Source: Agriotes lineatus (taxonomy: Eukaryota; Arthropoda; Insecta; Coleoptera; Elateridae). From it: a stretch of DNA of 64,000 bases. Made by a program: the position numbers and the translations under genes. This document shows positions 21,627 to 31,890 of the stretch, one piece after another. The stretch lies in NCBI GenBank assembly GCA_940337035.1, contig CALNHX010001062.1:62001-126000 (forward strand), read 5' to 3'. The notes below the pieces were generated by a model. It was not told the DNA's origin. It saw only the letters and a program-made list of their open reading frames with translations, and ran no database searches. Within the stretch, counting starts at the first letter, position 1. Every line of letters starts with the position of its first letter.

Positions 21627-23390
21627 ATGTCTTGTTGTATTCCTTCGTGTGGAAATAGGGATAGGAAAATTTTCTCCTATCATGAATTTCCATCAAATAT
21701 GAAAAATTTTTGTAGCTGGATAAAGGCTATCACGCAAGGGAAAAATATGAAAGGTACCAGTGATGTGGCGGATAAAAATCCTGCATAAACATTTGGACAC
21801 ATTTCCATTGCTAATTATGTTAACAGCGGCTAGTTATAATTTTCAAATTTCGTAGCAAATAGGCTTTGATTTAAAATTAAGCCTTTCTGCATTGGTAGCG
21901 GCTTGTGATACAAATTTAATTTCAAATGACTATATTATTTAGTTATTGTCAACGAACAGATAAATTTATGAAAAATTAGTAACTTCAAGTTGTTTTTTCT
22001 ATTTAAGATGACTTTGAACCTCCTAGTGAGAGATCAAAGGTTGCACTTCCCTGCCACTGAATATTTTCTTAATTCACGAGGCAGACGAAACTTGAAAAAG
22101 AATGCGATTCCAAAAATTAAGAAAATAGGTAAGATATGCATGATAAAACCATGATTTTACTATATTTATATTTTAATCTAGATCTAATGCCCCCTCCTAT
22201 TTCCGTTCCACATGCTCCTGTGCTTATTCCAACCAATGAATCCCAAATGGTAAAGAAATAGATCTATGTATGTTTTTTATTTTGAATCCCCATTTCTCCT
22301 TGTAACAGGAATTTCAGGTTCCTTGTGAAAGTTAGTGCTTAATAACTAAAAATAAGGAACTTACCTTACTGTGTGACAAGTACAAATCTGAAATTGAACG
22401 CTTAAATAATCAGTTAAACAGTCAGTTGGTAAATATTTCTTTATTATTTTTAAATACATACATCAGTAACTTATTTTTATAGAAAAATGATGTTGCAGTA
22501 CAAGTTAATGTTCAATGTGGTGAGATAACACAGTTGCAGAGAGAAAATGCATTACTGCTTAAAAAGAATAAAATAATTAATGAGAAACTTCAAAATTTAC
22601 AGAGTTTTTTGACCTTTATATAAATGTTTTGAAGAAATTAGAAACCCTTCAAGAAGATGCCAACAATAATAATCCTAGGGCTATATTCATTTTAGATCAA
22701 ATACACAATTATGGCCTTAAGTCTCAGGGGCGTAGTCGAGGGGGAACGGCTTCCTCCACTCGTTTTTTGTTAAGTAAAAAAAAAGATTAAATTTAGTAGA
22801 AAGTTAATTTAATACAATAATTACGGCAAAAAAACACACGAGTACAACTTATTAAATTTACTGGCAGATTTTCTAAAATGTGCGTTGTTTCTTATTGCAA
22901 ATATTAAGCGATACTAAATTGAACGTATTGTATGGCGTAGGCCAGTATCATTTAAATAGTGGTATATGTTAATATTTAGAAAAATCACGTCAAACATTAC
23001 TTGCTACTTGCTATGAATATACAAAGTATTAAAAACAGTTTGAATTAGATAGTTGTAGGCTTTATATTTATATATTAAGACTACAAAACCGCAAACATCG
23101 TAATACGGAAAAATTGCACCAGAAAACATCAAAACACATATTTTTGCATCTATACTTTTTAAAAACTTCAGGAGGATCCCCGGACCCCCCCTTTTCATAG
23201 GGAATATTCCATACCCCCCCTCCACACCCCCCCGGAAGTCGAGCGTTCCCACTGCCAAATTTGCCACTACACCACTGTTAAATCTCAAAGATGGTCAACA
23301 CAAAAATCCAACTTAGTCAGAATTTTTTTGGAAGTTTTCATTTTTTTCCTGGCCTAATCTACAGTTAATTAAGGTCAATACATTATGAGC
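21627..23390 (+). pseudogene. Decayed THAP-domain P/THAP9-type transposase gene
   Basis: ATG at 21627 opens a THAP zinc-finger start with MSCCIPSCGN, then FSYHEFP and a WIKAI helix. The rest of the domain is worn, and a later block (near 22075-22130) still reads GRRNLKKNAIPKI, the terminal AVPTIF-like box, before a GTAAGA donor. Further pieces show a coiled coil, with LCDKYKSEIERLNNQLNSQL ending at a GTAAAT donor (about 22430) and QRENALLLKKNKIINEKLQN after an acceptor near 22483. The frame around 22690-22724 (LDQIHNYGLKSQ) resumes after a hAT MITE as RWSTKIQLS, matching the QI-N-x-GRRWS region of P-type transposases. Stops and frameshifts make it dead. Confidence 0.65.
22725..23277. mobile_element. 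553-bp non-autonomous hAT element
   Basis: The left tip is CAGGGGCGTAGTCGAG and the right tip is GCCACTACACCACTG, imperfect inverted repeats of the CAGTGGCGTAG type common in hAT elements. The flanks TTAAGTCT (22717-22724) and TTAAATCT (23278-23285) form an 8-bp duplication with one mismatch. It splits the THAP/P-type transposase remnant, whose frame continues on the other side. A minus-strand frame at 23004-23288 crosses its edge and is not a gene. Confidence 0.75.
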
Positions 23391-23971
23391 TTGGCTTTTC
23401 AATATAATATGTCACTTCTTGTGTAGCTTTATTGGTAGTCATGCAACCGTAATGTAAAGATTGCTGTCTGGTTGCTTCAGTGCCCATAACTGTAACCTGT
23501 ACAAAACAAAACATGAAATGCGTATCATTAAAAATAGTCATACTTTACCAAAGCCTTTCCGTCCTTTTCTTTGTGGAATGCATACAGTTCCTGTAACAGA
23601 AAGTCAGCACAGACGTCACCATTCATTATGAAAAATGCATCAGAACTGTCACATCGGATTTGGTCTCAGAAATTGTATCAACCACCTGCTGTTCCTAGAG
23701 CTGTAAACTCCTGCAAGTATCTGTAATGTGAATTATGAGGCATTTGTTGTTTAAATATTAAGAGGGTAACCTTATAATTATGTTGTGTTGATACCGCATA
23801 TCAGTGATGAATTGCTGAATTTGTGTGACAGGATAGTAGCCTATTAGTAAGATTCCTTAGAGCCCCTTTACAGCTTTGCATGCTTCTATATGGTGCTGAA
23901 TCAGTGATAAACCAGCCACAGGAAAGAGGTTTTGGAATATCCAGTGAACGAGGGTGAAATCGCGTAATTAC
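23383..23971 (-). pseudogene. GMPPA: Mannose-1-phosphate guanylyltransferase alpha (GMPPA)-like, unprocessed fragment
   Basis: In animals GMPPA is the regulatory partner of the enzyme that makes GDP-mannose for glycosylation in the cytosol. Three minus-strand exons are readable. Exon 1 (23971-23771) has SLDIPKP, then GLSLIQHHIEACKAVKG and ILLIGYY. Exon 2 (23720-23549) has YLQEFTALGTAGG and AFFIMNGDVCADFLLQEL. Exon 3 (23496 to about 23383) has VTVMGTEATRQQSLHYGCM and YYIEKPSS. The introns are about 50 bp with GT-AG borders, and the exon 1-2 border splits an arginine codon in phase 2. Stops at a conserved lysine, after the GTAGG motif and three codons later, plus a frameshift near the PKPLFPVAG region, make it non-functional. 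The retained introns mean a DNA-level copy, not a retrocopy. Confidence 0.85.
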
Positions 23972-24039
23972 CTGCAATTAGTTTACAGTCCTATTCATAT
24001 ACTAATCACATTTTTCTTTATTACGGTATTCGCGCAGAT

Positions 24040-24260
24040 TTTATACAGTGTTGAATCCGGGGGGAAATTCCTTCTCTTGCTATGTGTCTCACCCAATTCT
24101 ATTTCATTCGTTGTATTACATCCTCTACATTCGTTTTCCTTCGTTTCGTATGCCGTCCCATAAGCCTAGAAATAACCCTTTGAAGTGCTCTTTGTGATGT
24201 TCTCAGCTAATTTGGCCATCAAAATCTCCTAAAATTATAATGTATTTGTACGAAATTACA
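24040..24260 (-). pseudogene. RTE LINE scraps: endonuclease piece joined to RT tail
   Basis: Minus-strand 24255-24207 reads IILGDFDGQIS, the GDFNA block of an RTE endonuclease. Directly after it (24200-24043) come SQRALQRVISRLM, RRKTNVEDVIQRMK and NWVRHIAR, which belong near the C-terminus. About 700 codons normally lie between them, so the copy has a large internal deletion. It also has stops. Confidence 0.65.
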
Positions 24261-24451
24261 CAGTAATCATGTAGCTTACTTGCAGCAAGTTTTAATAAAT
24301 TATTATAGGTACTATTGATCTATTCCCCGTCGTATGCGACGATCGTACCCGTAATTTAAAACACTGAACTCACGCCATAATAACGCTTTTTACGTGGATT
24401 TGCTATCATTTTCTTGCAGATTTTTAATTGACAATTGACACATGTTATAAC

Positions 24452-24744
24452 CATATATCTAATACTTACTTTTTTTTATGCTAGCGGCTATAAGTGGGAA
24501 ACTCACCGATGAAGTGAGACACACAACCAACTCCTTCATGTATACGGTGAGCTGTGCGCAAGCGCGGCGGCGTCGTCCGCCCAATGGGGAAGTAGTCAAG
24601 TTTAAAATTCGCTTTTAAAGGCAGAGGCCGAATTCTCACGCATGCGCACGAGACGCGTTATACTCTAAGTGAGACTATGTCGGCCCCGTAATGTTTTCTG
24701 AAGTTTCCAGGCCCTACCAGCAATATATGTGTATTACATATATG
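24452..24744 (+). mobile_element. hAT-type MITE, copy C
   Basis: This 293-bp copy has the same ends and core as copies A and B. The perfect 8-bp duplication GTTATAAC lies at 24444-24451 and 24745-24752. Confidence 0.85.
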
Positions 24745-24909
24745 GTTATAACCAATCTGTTTGTGATCTGTCAGATGGTGTCAACCAGCGCCAATTTCAT
24801 GAAGTGGCCATAATTTGCATCTTACCGACATTCGGCTAGCTGGCAGGCTTCAATAAGACGAAGTTTTTGTTAATCAACGCAGGCGACGCTTGTCAGTTTG
24901 ACATTGTCG

Positions 24910-26230
24910 ATAAATGGTAAACTTAATGCATTTACGAAAACTAAACTGATAGATATCTACCGTTTACCGATTGGTGGTCAGCTGATTTTGCGGTAGATAG
25001 ATTGGATTGAGTAATTTACCAGCGGTGGTGTAGTAAACATATACCTAACCTCTAAAAACTTGTCTTGTCGTCGAATCGGACAATAATATTAGCCTCTACA
25101 CCACTCAGTAAAGTGTTTGGTGATAATACATACATACAATAATAATTATTATATTAAGTACCTACATTATGAGAAGAGGACAAGTCCTATAATTTTAATT
25201 TCCACATTAAATAAACGAGACAGCTGATGTATGAAAAATAAAACATTTAAACAGTTACAGCTTCTTATTTAACGTTTTAATGTTTTTCAGTACATCTGTT
25301 AATTCTTGTAATAGCTGCATCTTTCACTATGAAACTGCTCGCCTCTTATCGCAATTCTGTTACCAATTCTGCTTCTTACAACTTATTTTGCAGGTATGTA
25401 TGTATAAATCAGTTATAATTGCTGCGGTATTCTAGAAATAAAACATAATTCGTCTACTTATTCGACATAGTTAATTTCATACCTGCGCCCTACTACAGCA
25501 GTGCACCTTCTCCCGATAAAGGAGCAGCTTCGTTATCACAATATGTTGTTCCGCTGTACCTACTGCTTGCAATACATACGCGTGTTATATTCGCAGCTTT
25601 ACCAAAAATATCCTCAAAGAGCGAACAAATATCCAATTACTTTTGTCTACGAATTTTCACGGTATGCGGAAGATGTGTCACTTCATCAGTGGATATTGGA
25701 TCAGTTTGGATGCCGATTTCTTGTGTCGCAGTTTTGGAGCGCATTAATTTTTTACGAGTAACCTTGAATCAAATGGAATATTAAGATGGAACAGGCCCGG
25801 TGTTCTAATCCGTAAAGTGGAGGATGATTATTTAAACTTACATTAGAAACGTTGAAAGTTGTATTGTATGTTAATAGAATAGACACCCCAGATTACCTCA
25901 ATTTCTTTTTTACGTCTAATCGAGTTTTCCCCATTGATTTCTATCAAAATATACTTCGCATATTCTGGAACCATCGGTGGAAATTCAGTTTGAGGGTCGC
26001 ATATTTTTGCGTTGTATTTTTTGGGAAGACTTTTAAAATGAATTATGGTTCTGAACAACTTTTACACCCAAAATAAGCAACAACCTGTCATCTTGCTTAA
26101 TAGTTTGACAATCAAGTTTTTAACAGTACTTACGTCATTTAATTGTCATTATCATAGCCATCGTTCAAAGTTTTATTTTATATTGCTACTGCGCATGCGC
26201 AGTGGATCGTAGCCAATCAAAAATTGAACC
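24910..26230. other. Unassigned sequence in the right arm of the large element
   Basis: A short inverted pair, GGTGGTGTAG and CTACACCAC, lies near 25026 and 25097. Open frames at 25501-25761 (plus) and across 25843-26076 (both strands) have no recognisable motif; the second shows some sequence order that could be a worn transposon. Nothing firm can be called. Confidence 0.3.
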
Positions 26231-26428
26231 GCGTTTGCCCGACTTTTATCTTACTATTTATATACAGGGACTCTGGTTCTAGGAAATTTTTAAAAAATGT
26301 TTTGGCGACATTTTTTCAACATTTTTTGTAAGATTTACCGCATTTCGACTATCGAAACAACGTTTGCTGAACCCGCTAATAGCAGGCAGCGGGCAGGACA
26401 ACGTCTGCCAGGTCCGCTAGTAGTTATA

Positions 26429-26685
26429 CCGATGGGGCCATAATTATATATAACAGCAATGAGATAACATTAATAACAAAATAGAATGCTTGAGTAAGAA
26501 AGAGATAGCCACACGAAAAAAATATTTTAGTAGGCATGTTTAGTGACAAATGTCATAATTAAATTAAGCGTCAAGCCTTCTCGAATATTTGCTACTATGT
26601 TTATCTCTTTCTTACTCAAACAATTCGTGTTATCTTCTTGTTCATGTTATCTCATTGCTGTTATATATAATTGTGGGCCTATCGG
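26429..26685. mobile_element. 257-bp palindromic MITE, copy 1
   Basis: Left tip CCGATGGGGCCATAATTATA and its inverse at the right end, with inverted matching continuing through AACAGCAATGAGATAACAT and GCTTGAGTAAGAAAGAGATA. TA flanks both ends (26427-26428 and 26686-26687). Two more copies lie in the LINE at 48.3-49.0 kb. Confidence 0.85.
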
Positions 26686-27377
26686 TATAAAAATACAGTT
26701 CAAATAAAAACAGTTATGACTACAATGTACAAGAAGTTTCAGTGTTAGTTATCACCATAAAGTCTGTTCCGAAGAAACATTTCTGTCAAAAAATGGGGTG
26801 AATGCAAACTATTGCTTTGTAAGAAATCTGAAAAGAAAATGTGATTTGAACATTTGCCAAATTAAACATTCAGGTTGCCAAATTGTCCTTTTTTTCAAAA
26901 TTAGGTATTAAAACTTTTCTCTTCCTTCTGGTTCATTATCCCAAAATCAACATTTTCGTGATCATTTAACACAAAAGGGAGCTAATAGATAGGAATACAT
27001 ATTCAATTTGGCAAGTTATTATTAACAATGTTTATTGACATTTGTTTTCAACTTTCGACTGCCCCCATAATAGCATCGCCAACATAACCAAGGAAAAATG
27101 TACTGTTTTGCGTGCTACAATAAAAATAATAATTGTCGTTATTATGAAACGCATTTGAGTTTCACAATGAGAGTATTGACGCAAAGTAGTAAAGATTATT
27201 ATTATAAATCCGATAGATAGTATATTTCAGTTCCGCAATTGGCGGACTTGCATTTCTAAGCGTTGGCGACAATGTTTTGGATGCAAGAGATTTGACCAAA
27301 TAAGCATGGAGGTTAGTGCATATAAGTATGTATTACTTCTATATTGTTAGTGCGGTTTAGGAAGGGGCAACTTTTAC
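26686..27377. other. Intergenic sequence upstream of the zinc-finger gene
   Basis: AT-rich, with no supported frame or repeat. It may hold the promoter or first exon of the zinc-finger gene, but I cannot place either. Confidence 0.35.
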
Positions 27378-27568
27378 GGCGCCGACATAGTCTCACTCTA
27401 AACACTACGCGTCTTGTGCGCATGCCTGAGAATTCAAACTCCGCCTTTAGAAGCGAATTTTAAACTTGACCACTTCCCACCGCGCGGACGACGCTTGCAC
27501 ACAGCTCACGAAGTACGTAAAAGAGTTGATTGTCTGTCTCACTTAGTTGTGACCGGCTCACTTACAGG
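27378..27568 (-). mobile_element. hAT-type MITE, copy E, worn and partial
   Basis: The core matches the minus-strand form of the other copies (GCGCCGACATAGTCTCACT, CTCCGCCTTTAGAAGCGAAT, AAACTTGACCACTTCCC). It has many substitutions, deletions in the GC-rich part and no ends. It is the oldest-looking of the five copies. Confidence 0.7.
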
Positions 27569-27888
27569 CCTACAAATAATGTAGTTGTATTAAATATAAA
27601 TGGATTTGACCAACAATCGTTTTGCCGTAATGCCGTTCGGGATTAGGTATTGTTTTGTGCGTTCGGGCATGCATTGGCGACTGAAATTTCAAGATTACCT
27701 TCCCTAACATTCGATTTGGTGCATTGTATTAGTTGCTTCTTCAAGGTTTTCAATGTAAGTAAAAATATTAGAACCGATTTATAGCAAGTTCGTAAATAAA
27801 CATAACCAACTTGACCTAATAGAATTTCGCTTAACATTGTTTTTAAATATTGCATTATAAACCCGGACTCTTTATTTTTATTTTCAGA

Positions 27889-29427
27889 ATGGACGTGAAG
27901 CAGGAATTACTTAATAATAATCTGTGTAGTGCAATGACCAGCAGCTTAGACGAATCTCAGATGAAATTTGAAGAAAATAAAGTAGTTGCGAACTTAAATG
28001 TACAAGATATCATTAAAGATACTATCGACAACAAAGCTTATTACGAAATGAATATTAAACAGGAAGAACTTGATGTAAAAGATGAATTGCGTGCTACATG
28101 TGCAGCAAGTGAAAATATGTTAAACAAATTGTTAGTTTGCACGGTCTGCGGATGTGAAGCAGAAATCAAGAGTAATTTCTCGAAACATATGGCGACTCAT
28201 GCAAAACAGTTTCACGTATGCTCCACTTGTGAATGCAAAGCAACACAGGAAAGTAATTCAATTAGACATATAAGGACACATACAGTTGAAAAACCTTATT
28301 CATGTTCCATTTGCGAGTATAAAGCAGCAGTGAAAAGTTTATTAGTGAGGCACATGAAGACACATACAGGTGAAAAACCTTATTCATGTTCCATTTGCGA
28401 ATATAAAGCAGTAGAGAACACGAAGCTAGTTCGCCATTTGAGGACACATACAGGTGGAAAACCTTATTCTTGTTCCATTTGCGAATATAAAGCAGCAGAG
28501 AAAGGTTCATTAGTGAAACACATGAAGACCCATACTGGTGAAAAACCTTATTCATGTTCCATTTGCGAATATAAAGCAGCAGAGAAAGGTTCATTAGTGA
28601 AACACATGAAGACACATACTTGTGAAAAACCTTATTCATGTTCCATTTGCGAATATAAAGCCGCAGAGAAACAGACGCTAGTTCGCCATTTGAGGAAACA
28701 TACAGGTGAAAAACCTTATTCATGTTCCATTTGCGAATATAAAGCAGCAGAGAAAGGTTCATTAGTGACACACATGAAGACACATACTTGTGAAAAACCT
28801 TATTCATGTTCCATTTGCGAGTATAAAGCAGCAGAAAATCGTTTGTTAGTGAAACACATGAAGACACATACTGGTGAAAAACCTTTTGCGTGTTCTATTT
28901 GCGAATATAAAGCAAGAGATAAACAAAAGCTAGTCCTCCATTTGAGAACACATACAGGTGAAAAACCTTATTCTTGTTCCATTTGCGAATATAAAGCAGC
29001 AGAGAAAGGTTCATTAGTGAGGCACATGCAGACACATACAGATGAAAAACGTTATTCATGTTCCATTTGCGAATATAAAGCAGTAGAGAACAAGAAGCTA
29101 GTTCGCCATTTGAGGACACATACAGGTGAAAAACCTTATTCATGTTCCATTTGCGAGTATAAAGCAGCAGTGAAAAGTTTATTAGTGAGGCACATGAAGA
29201 CACATACAGGTGAAAAACCTTATTCATGTTCCATTTGCGAATATAAAGCAGTAGAGAACACGAAGCTAGTTCGCCATTTGAGGACACATACAGGTGAAAA
29301 ACCTTATTCTTGTTCCATTTGCGAATATAAAGCAGCAGAGAAAGGTTCATTAGTGAGACACATACAGGTGAAAAACCTTATTCATGTTCCATTTGCGAGT
29401 ATAAAGCAGCAGAAAATCGTTTGTTAG
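27889..29427 (+). CDS. C2H2 zinc-finger protein with tandem fingers (frame broken late)
   Basis: Probably a nuclear DNA-binding protein, 512 codons. The chosen start is ATG at 27889, because TTTATTTTTATTTTCAG just before it is a good splice acceptor; an in-frame ATG at 27850 lies in that likely intron. Residues 1-90 are acidic and lysine-rich without a named domain, with a KQEELDVKDEL stretch. Two divergent fingers follow, then twelve near-identical ones of the form YSCSICEYKA...H-x3-H with TGEKP linkers. A thirteenth is cut at RHIQ by a 10-bp deletion near 29360, after which 20 out-of-frame residues lead to a stop. Fingers resemble array genes that expand in insects, but I cannot name an orthologue. 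Antisense open frames here are shadows of the repeats. Confidence 0.85.
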   Translation: MDVKQELLNNNLCSAMTSSLDESQMKFEENKVVANLNVQDIIKDTIDNKAYYEMNIKQEELDVKDELRATCAASENMLNKLLVCTVCGCEAEIKSNFSKHMATHAKQFHVCSTCECKATQESNSIRHIRTHTVEKPYSCSICEYKAAVKSLLVRHMKTHTGEKPYSCSICEYKAVENTKLVRHLRTHTGGKPYSCSICEYKAAEKGSLVKHMKTHTGEKPYSCSICEYKAAEKGSLVKHMKTHTCEKPYSCSICEYKAAEKQTLVRHLRKHTGEKPYSCSICEYKAAEKGSLVTHMKTHTCEKPYSCSICEYKAAENRLLVKHMKTHTGEKPFACSICEYKARDKQKLVLHLRTHTGEKPYSCSICEYKAAEKGSLVRHMQTHTDEKRYSCSICEYKAVENKKLVRHLRTHTGEKPYSCSICEYKAAVKSLLVRHMKTHTGEKPYSCSICEYKAVENTKLVRHLRTHTGEKPYSCSICEYKAAEKGSLVRHIQVKNLIHVPFASIKQQKIVC

Positions 29428-29768
29428 TGAAACACATGAAGACACATACTGGTGAAAAACCTTTTGCGTGTTCTATTTGCGAATATAAAGCAAGAGATAA
29501 ACAAAAGCTAGTCCTCCATTTGAGAACACATACAGGTGAAAAACCTTATTCATGTTCCATTTGTGAATATAAAGCAACACGGAGAAGTACTTTAACTAAA
29601 CATATGAGGACGCATACGGGTAGGGTGATCGCCTCTCAGGGTATCACCCAGAATCTCGGGGTTTTAACACCAAATCTCCGGACTCCGGGTTTTGTTATAA
29701 TTTCTTCGAGTTCCCCTAATTTTGTAATAACTTCTAACAAAAACTTCAGCGTAAGTCGATTGCATTAA
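29360..29768 (+). pseudogene. Out-of-frame 3' end of the zinc-finger gene
   Basis: Past the deletion, another plus-strand frame resumes with LLVKHMKTHTGEKPFACSIC. It completes one finger and adds two more, ending with RSTLTKHMRTHTG and then a non-finger tail of about 40 residues to a stop at 29766-29768. It would have been the original C-terminus. It counts as a pseudogene segment unless the deletion is an assembly error or a polymorphism. Confidence 0.7.
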
Positions 29769-30348
29769 TAAAAATAAAATCGCCACAAAGAATCTCACGC
29801 ACGCTCTGAGCATATAATCTTTGATTTTATTGTAATCAAAGGTATAATGTTGTAGTTCTTTACTATTATATTAACTCTATACTTCAATATTATTTGTAAT
29901 ACGATAAATAAATAAAATTGATCCACTACATAAAGCTTAGTTTTAATTTTATTGCCTCTAGCTAACTAAAACATGATTATTTAATTATGCTTCATTGTAT
30001 TAAAGATATGTTGCTCTTTCTATAACCTATCCATTTGTAACTTATTAAAGCTTTTGCGTCCGCTAGCAATTTGAAACTCCTATATGCAGGGTTGGATTGT
30101 TACACTGTTGATAAATTTAACTATTGTTTGGCAAATGCTCGATTCTGACGAATGACAGAAACCGTAAAATATTTAACCCCATACAAAGTGTTCGAAACAG
30201 AAAATTAATCATATAATTATATATAACTATAATCTATAGACACGGCCTAATCACTAATGAATAACATCCTATCAATAATAAACAGTAAATATTATTCAAA
30301 TTGTAAACGACTCTCGACTCAAACACTTATGAGTAATTTTTTTTTATA
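29769..30348. other. 3' flank of the zinc-finger gene
   Basis: Several AATAAA polyadenylation-type signals lie at 29769-29780 and about 29905-29917. The rest is AT-rich with no gene. Confidence 0.4.
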
Positions 30349-30480
30349 GGACCCGGATGGTGTAGCTTGAACAAGCGTCCACGTTCGATCAGCAGAGTTA
30401 AGCAACGCTCTCTCTGGTCAGAACTTGGATGAGAGTTCTACGGCTGCATCTCTCGGCGCCTCGATGGGATCAGAAGCTTA
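30349..30480 (+). repeat. 5S rRNA-derived repeat (SINE3-like) or 5S pseudogene
   Basis: The sequence follows 5S rRNA from its early part onward. Key blocks are TTCGATCAGCAGAGTTAAGC (compare CCGATCACCGAAGTTAAGC in 5S), then GGTCAGAACTTGGATGAGAG (compare GGTCAGTACTTGGATGGGTG). These contain the internal promoter A and C boxes of RNA polymerase III. It is too diverged for a working 5S gene. No tail or target duplication was found, so a SINE and a simple pseudogene are both possible. Confidence 0.7.
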
Positions 30481-31014
30481 GGATTGTCAAATTTATTATT
30501 TTCTGACTGGTCTGGTTTGTTTTGAAAATAGTTTTTATAGTAACACAACCGAAATAAGCTGAATTTTAAACGGCTTAGCATACCAACAAGCTGAAATTCG
30601 TAATACAGAAGATTTCACCACAAGCTCAACAAAAAGCTGTAAGTGAGGTTATCGGAATCAAATCTAACACTATTTGAGTATTTATTATTATAGTTTAACA
30701 AGTTTTGTACATTGTTAATACAGGATGTTAGCTTTAATTAGTTTTAGTAGGGTTTTAGCCATATTTACCCAAGAAAATAATTGTATATAAAATTCACTCG
30801 ATCTTGCCAATTCTTTTACGATTATTTATCATTTGTACAGACTGCATCGGAATGGGTTGAAAATGCACAGGGAGATGGTTTGTAACTAATCTTTCCATTG
30901 CACATGGTATTTCTGGATTTTTTGGTGATTTTGGTGCGATTTTCGCAAAAATGTAAAACCATTACCTGAAAAAACGAATTTTATAATTCGGCAATGTAAA
31001 ACTTTATGTAACTT
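30481..31014. other. AT-rich intergenic sequence
   Basis: No supported feature up to the start of the LTR at 31015. Confidence 0.4.
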
Positions 31015-31890
31015 TGTTACGTGTCAAAAGCATTTGATATTAATACTAGTGTTGAATGAGGAATCTAGTGAGAGTGACGCGATAAAATTAATATCAGATT
31101 GGCTTTGTTCGTTGCTAGGGAAGATATAATAACAAGGTTTGTTTGTTTGTGAGAAAATTTGTATATCAGCTTTTAAAAAAGGCAAGAGTTTTCGTGGAGT
31201 GTAAATGACAATCTCGCCATTTAATATGGTTTGGTGATAGTAAAGAATTGGGTTACTGGCCAGCCGTTCCTGTAAGGGAGATCATTAAGCGGATGTCATT
31301 TTTCCAATGAATATTTATATTCAAGCTGTGTAGCGATTTGGGAAACACGAATTCAACGATTGCGAAGTTTATTGCCTGTGAACAGGGTATGTAGTTTAAT
31401 GTGGATTTTGCCTTTTGTTACCTGGAAATTCGATTTATAGCAACAACTATTAGGCGGAAAATCTTGGAAAGATAATCTACGGAGAATCACCGCAGTATTG
31501 GGGGTCGATGTATAGCGAATGACAGCCGAGGTTGGGACCTGTCAAGCTGACATGTGATAGGAGTAAAGGGACGTATTAAATGTCTGCGAGTATATCGGCA
31601 CAAAGATAAGTGTTTGAGCTAGAATCTGATGATATTTTTGCATATAAAAACTGTAACCATTAAACTTACGAGCGGTTTAAGTTAAGCTATTTAGGGTACC
31701 CTGCGTGAGGTAGTAATATTAAAGATGTTAATTGTCTAATCGATGGTAGTAATGTTCGAGTAGTAATAAAACTAGCTACAAGTATTGCTTTCTTTCATTT
31801 TGATAGGGAGTTCAATAATCGTATTGTTATTAGTTGATAGAAAGTGAAGTTACAAGTTTCTTGGCTTATATCAGTATATTTGAGTTTAAC
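31015..31890 (+). repeat. 5' LTR, left part
   Basis: This part matches 42835-43710 and stops at GAGTTTAAC, the left copy of the 7-bp duplication made by the P-type insertion. Confidence 0.9.

Larger units (their letters stand above)
20764..26275. mobile_element. Large (5.5-kb) inverted-repeat element with GTTCTAGG duplication, possible P-superfamily parent
   Basis: The left end reads TAGAGTCCCTGTAGATAG and then AGAGTCGGGCAAAC. The right end is the inverse, ending CAGGGACTCTG at 26275. GTTCTAGG flanks both sides (20756-20763 and 26276-26283). A second inverted pair lies inside (about 20905-21000 and 24785-24900), with GCGTCGCCTGC, AAGCCTGCCAGCTA and TGGCGCTRGTTGACAC blocks. Between the arms lie a decayed THAP/P-type transposase, a GMPPA pseudogene, RTE scraps and three nested MITEs. 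The transposase makes a P-superfamily origin plausible. A chance pairing of two separate elements with the same target is the main alternative. Confidence 0.5.

Noticed and set aside
25843..26076. Two overlapping frames on opposite strands
   Set aside because: Neither shows a domain I can name; the sequence may be a worn repeat but I cannot support a gene.
28262..29350. Antisense frames of 201 and 151 codons opposite the zinc-finger array
   Set aside because: They are periodic shadows of the 84-bp finger repeats.
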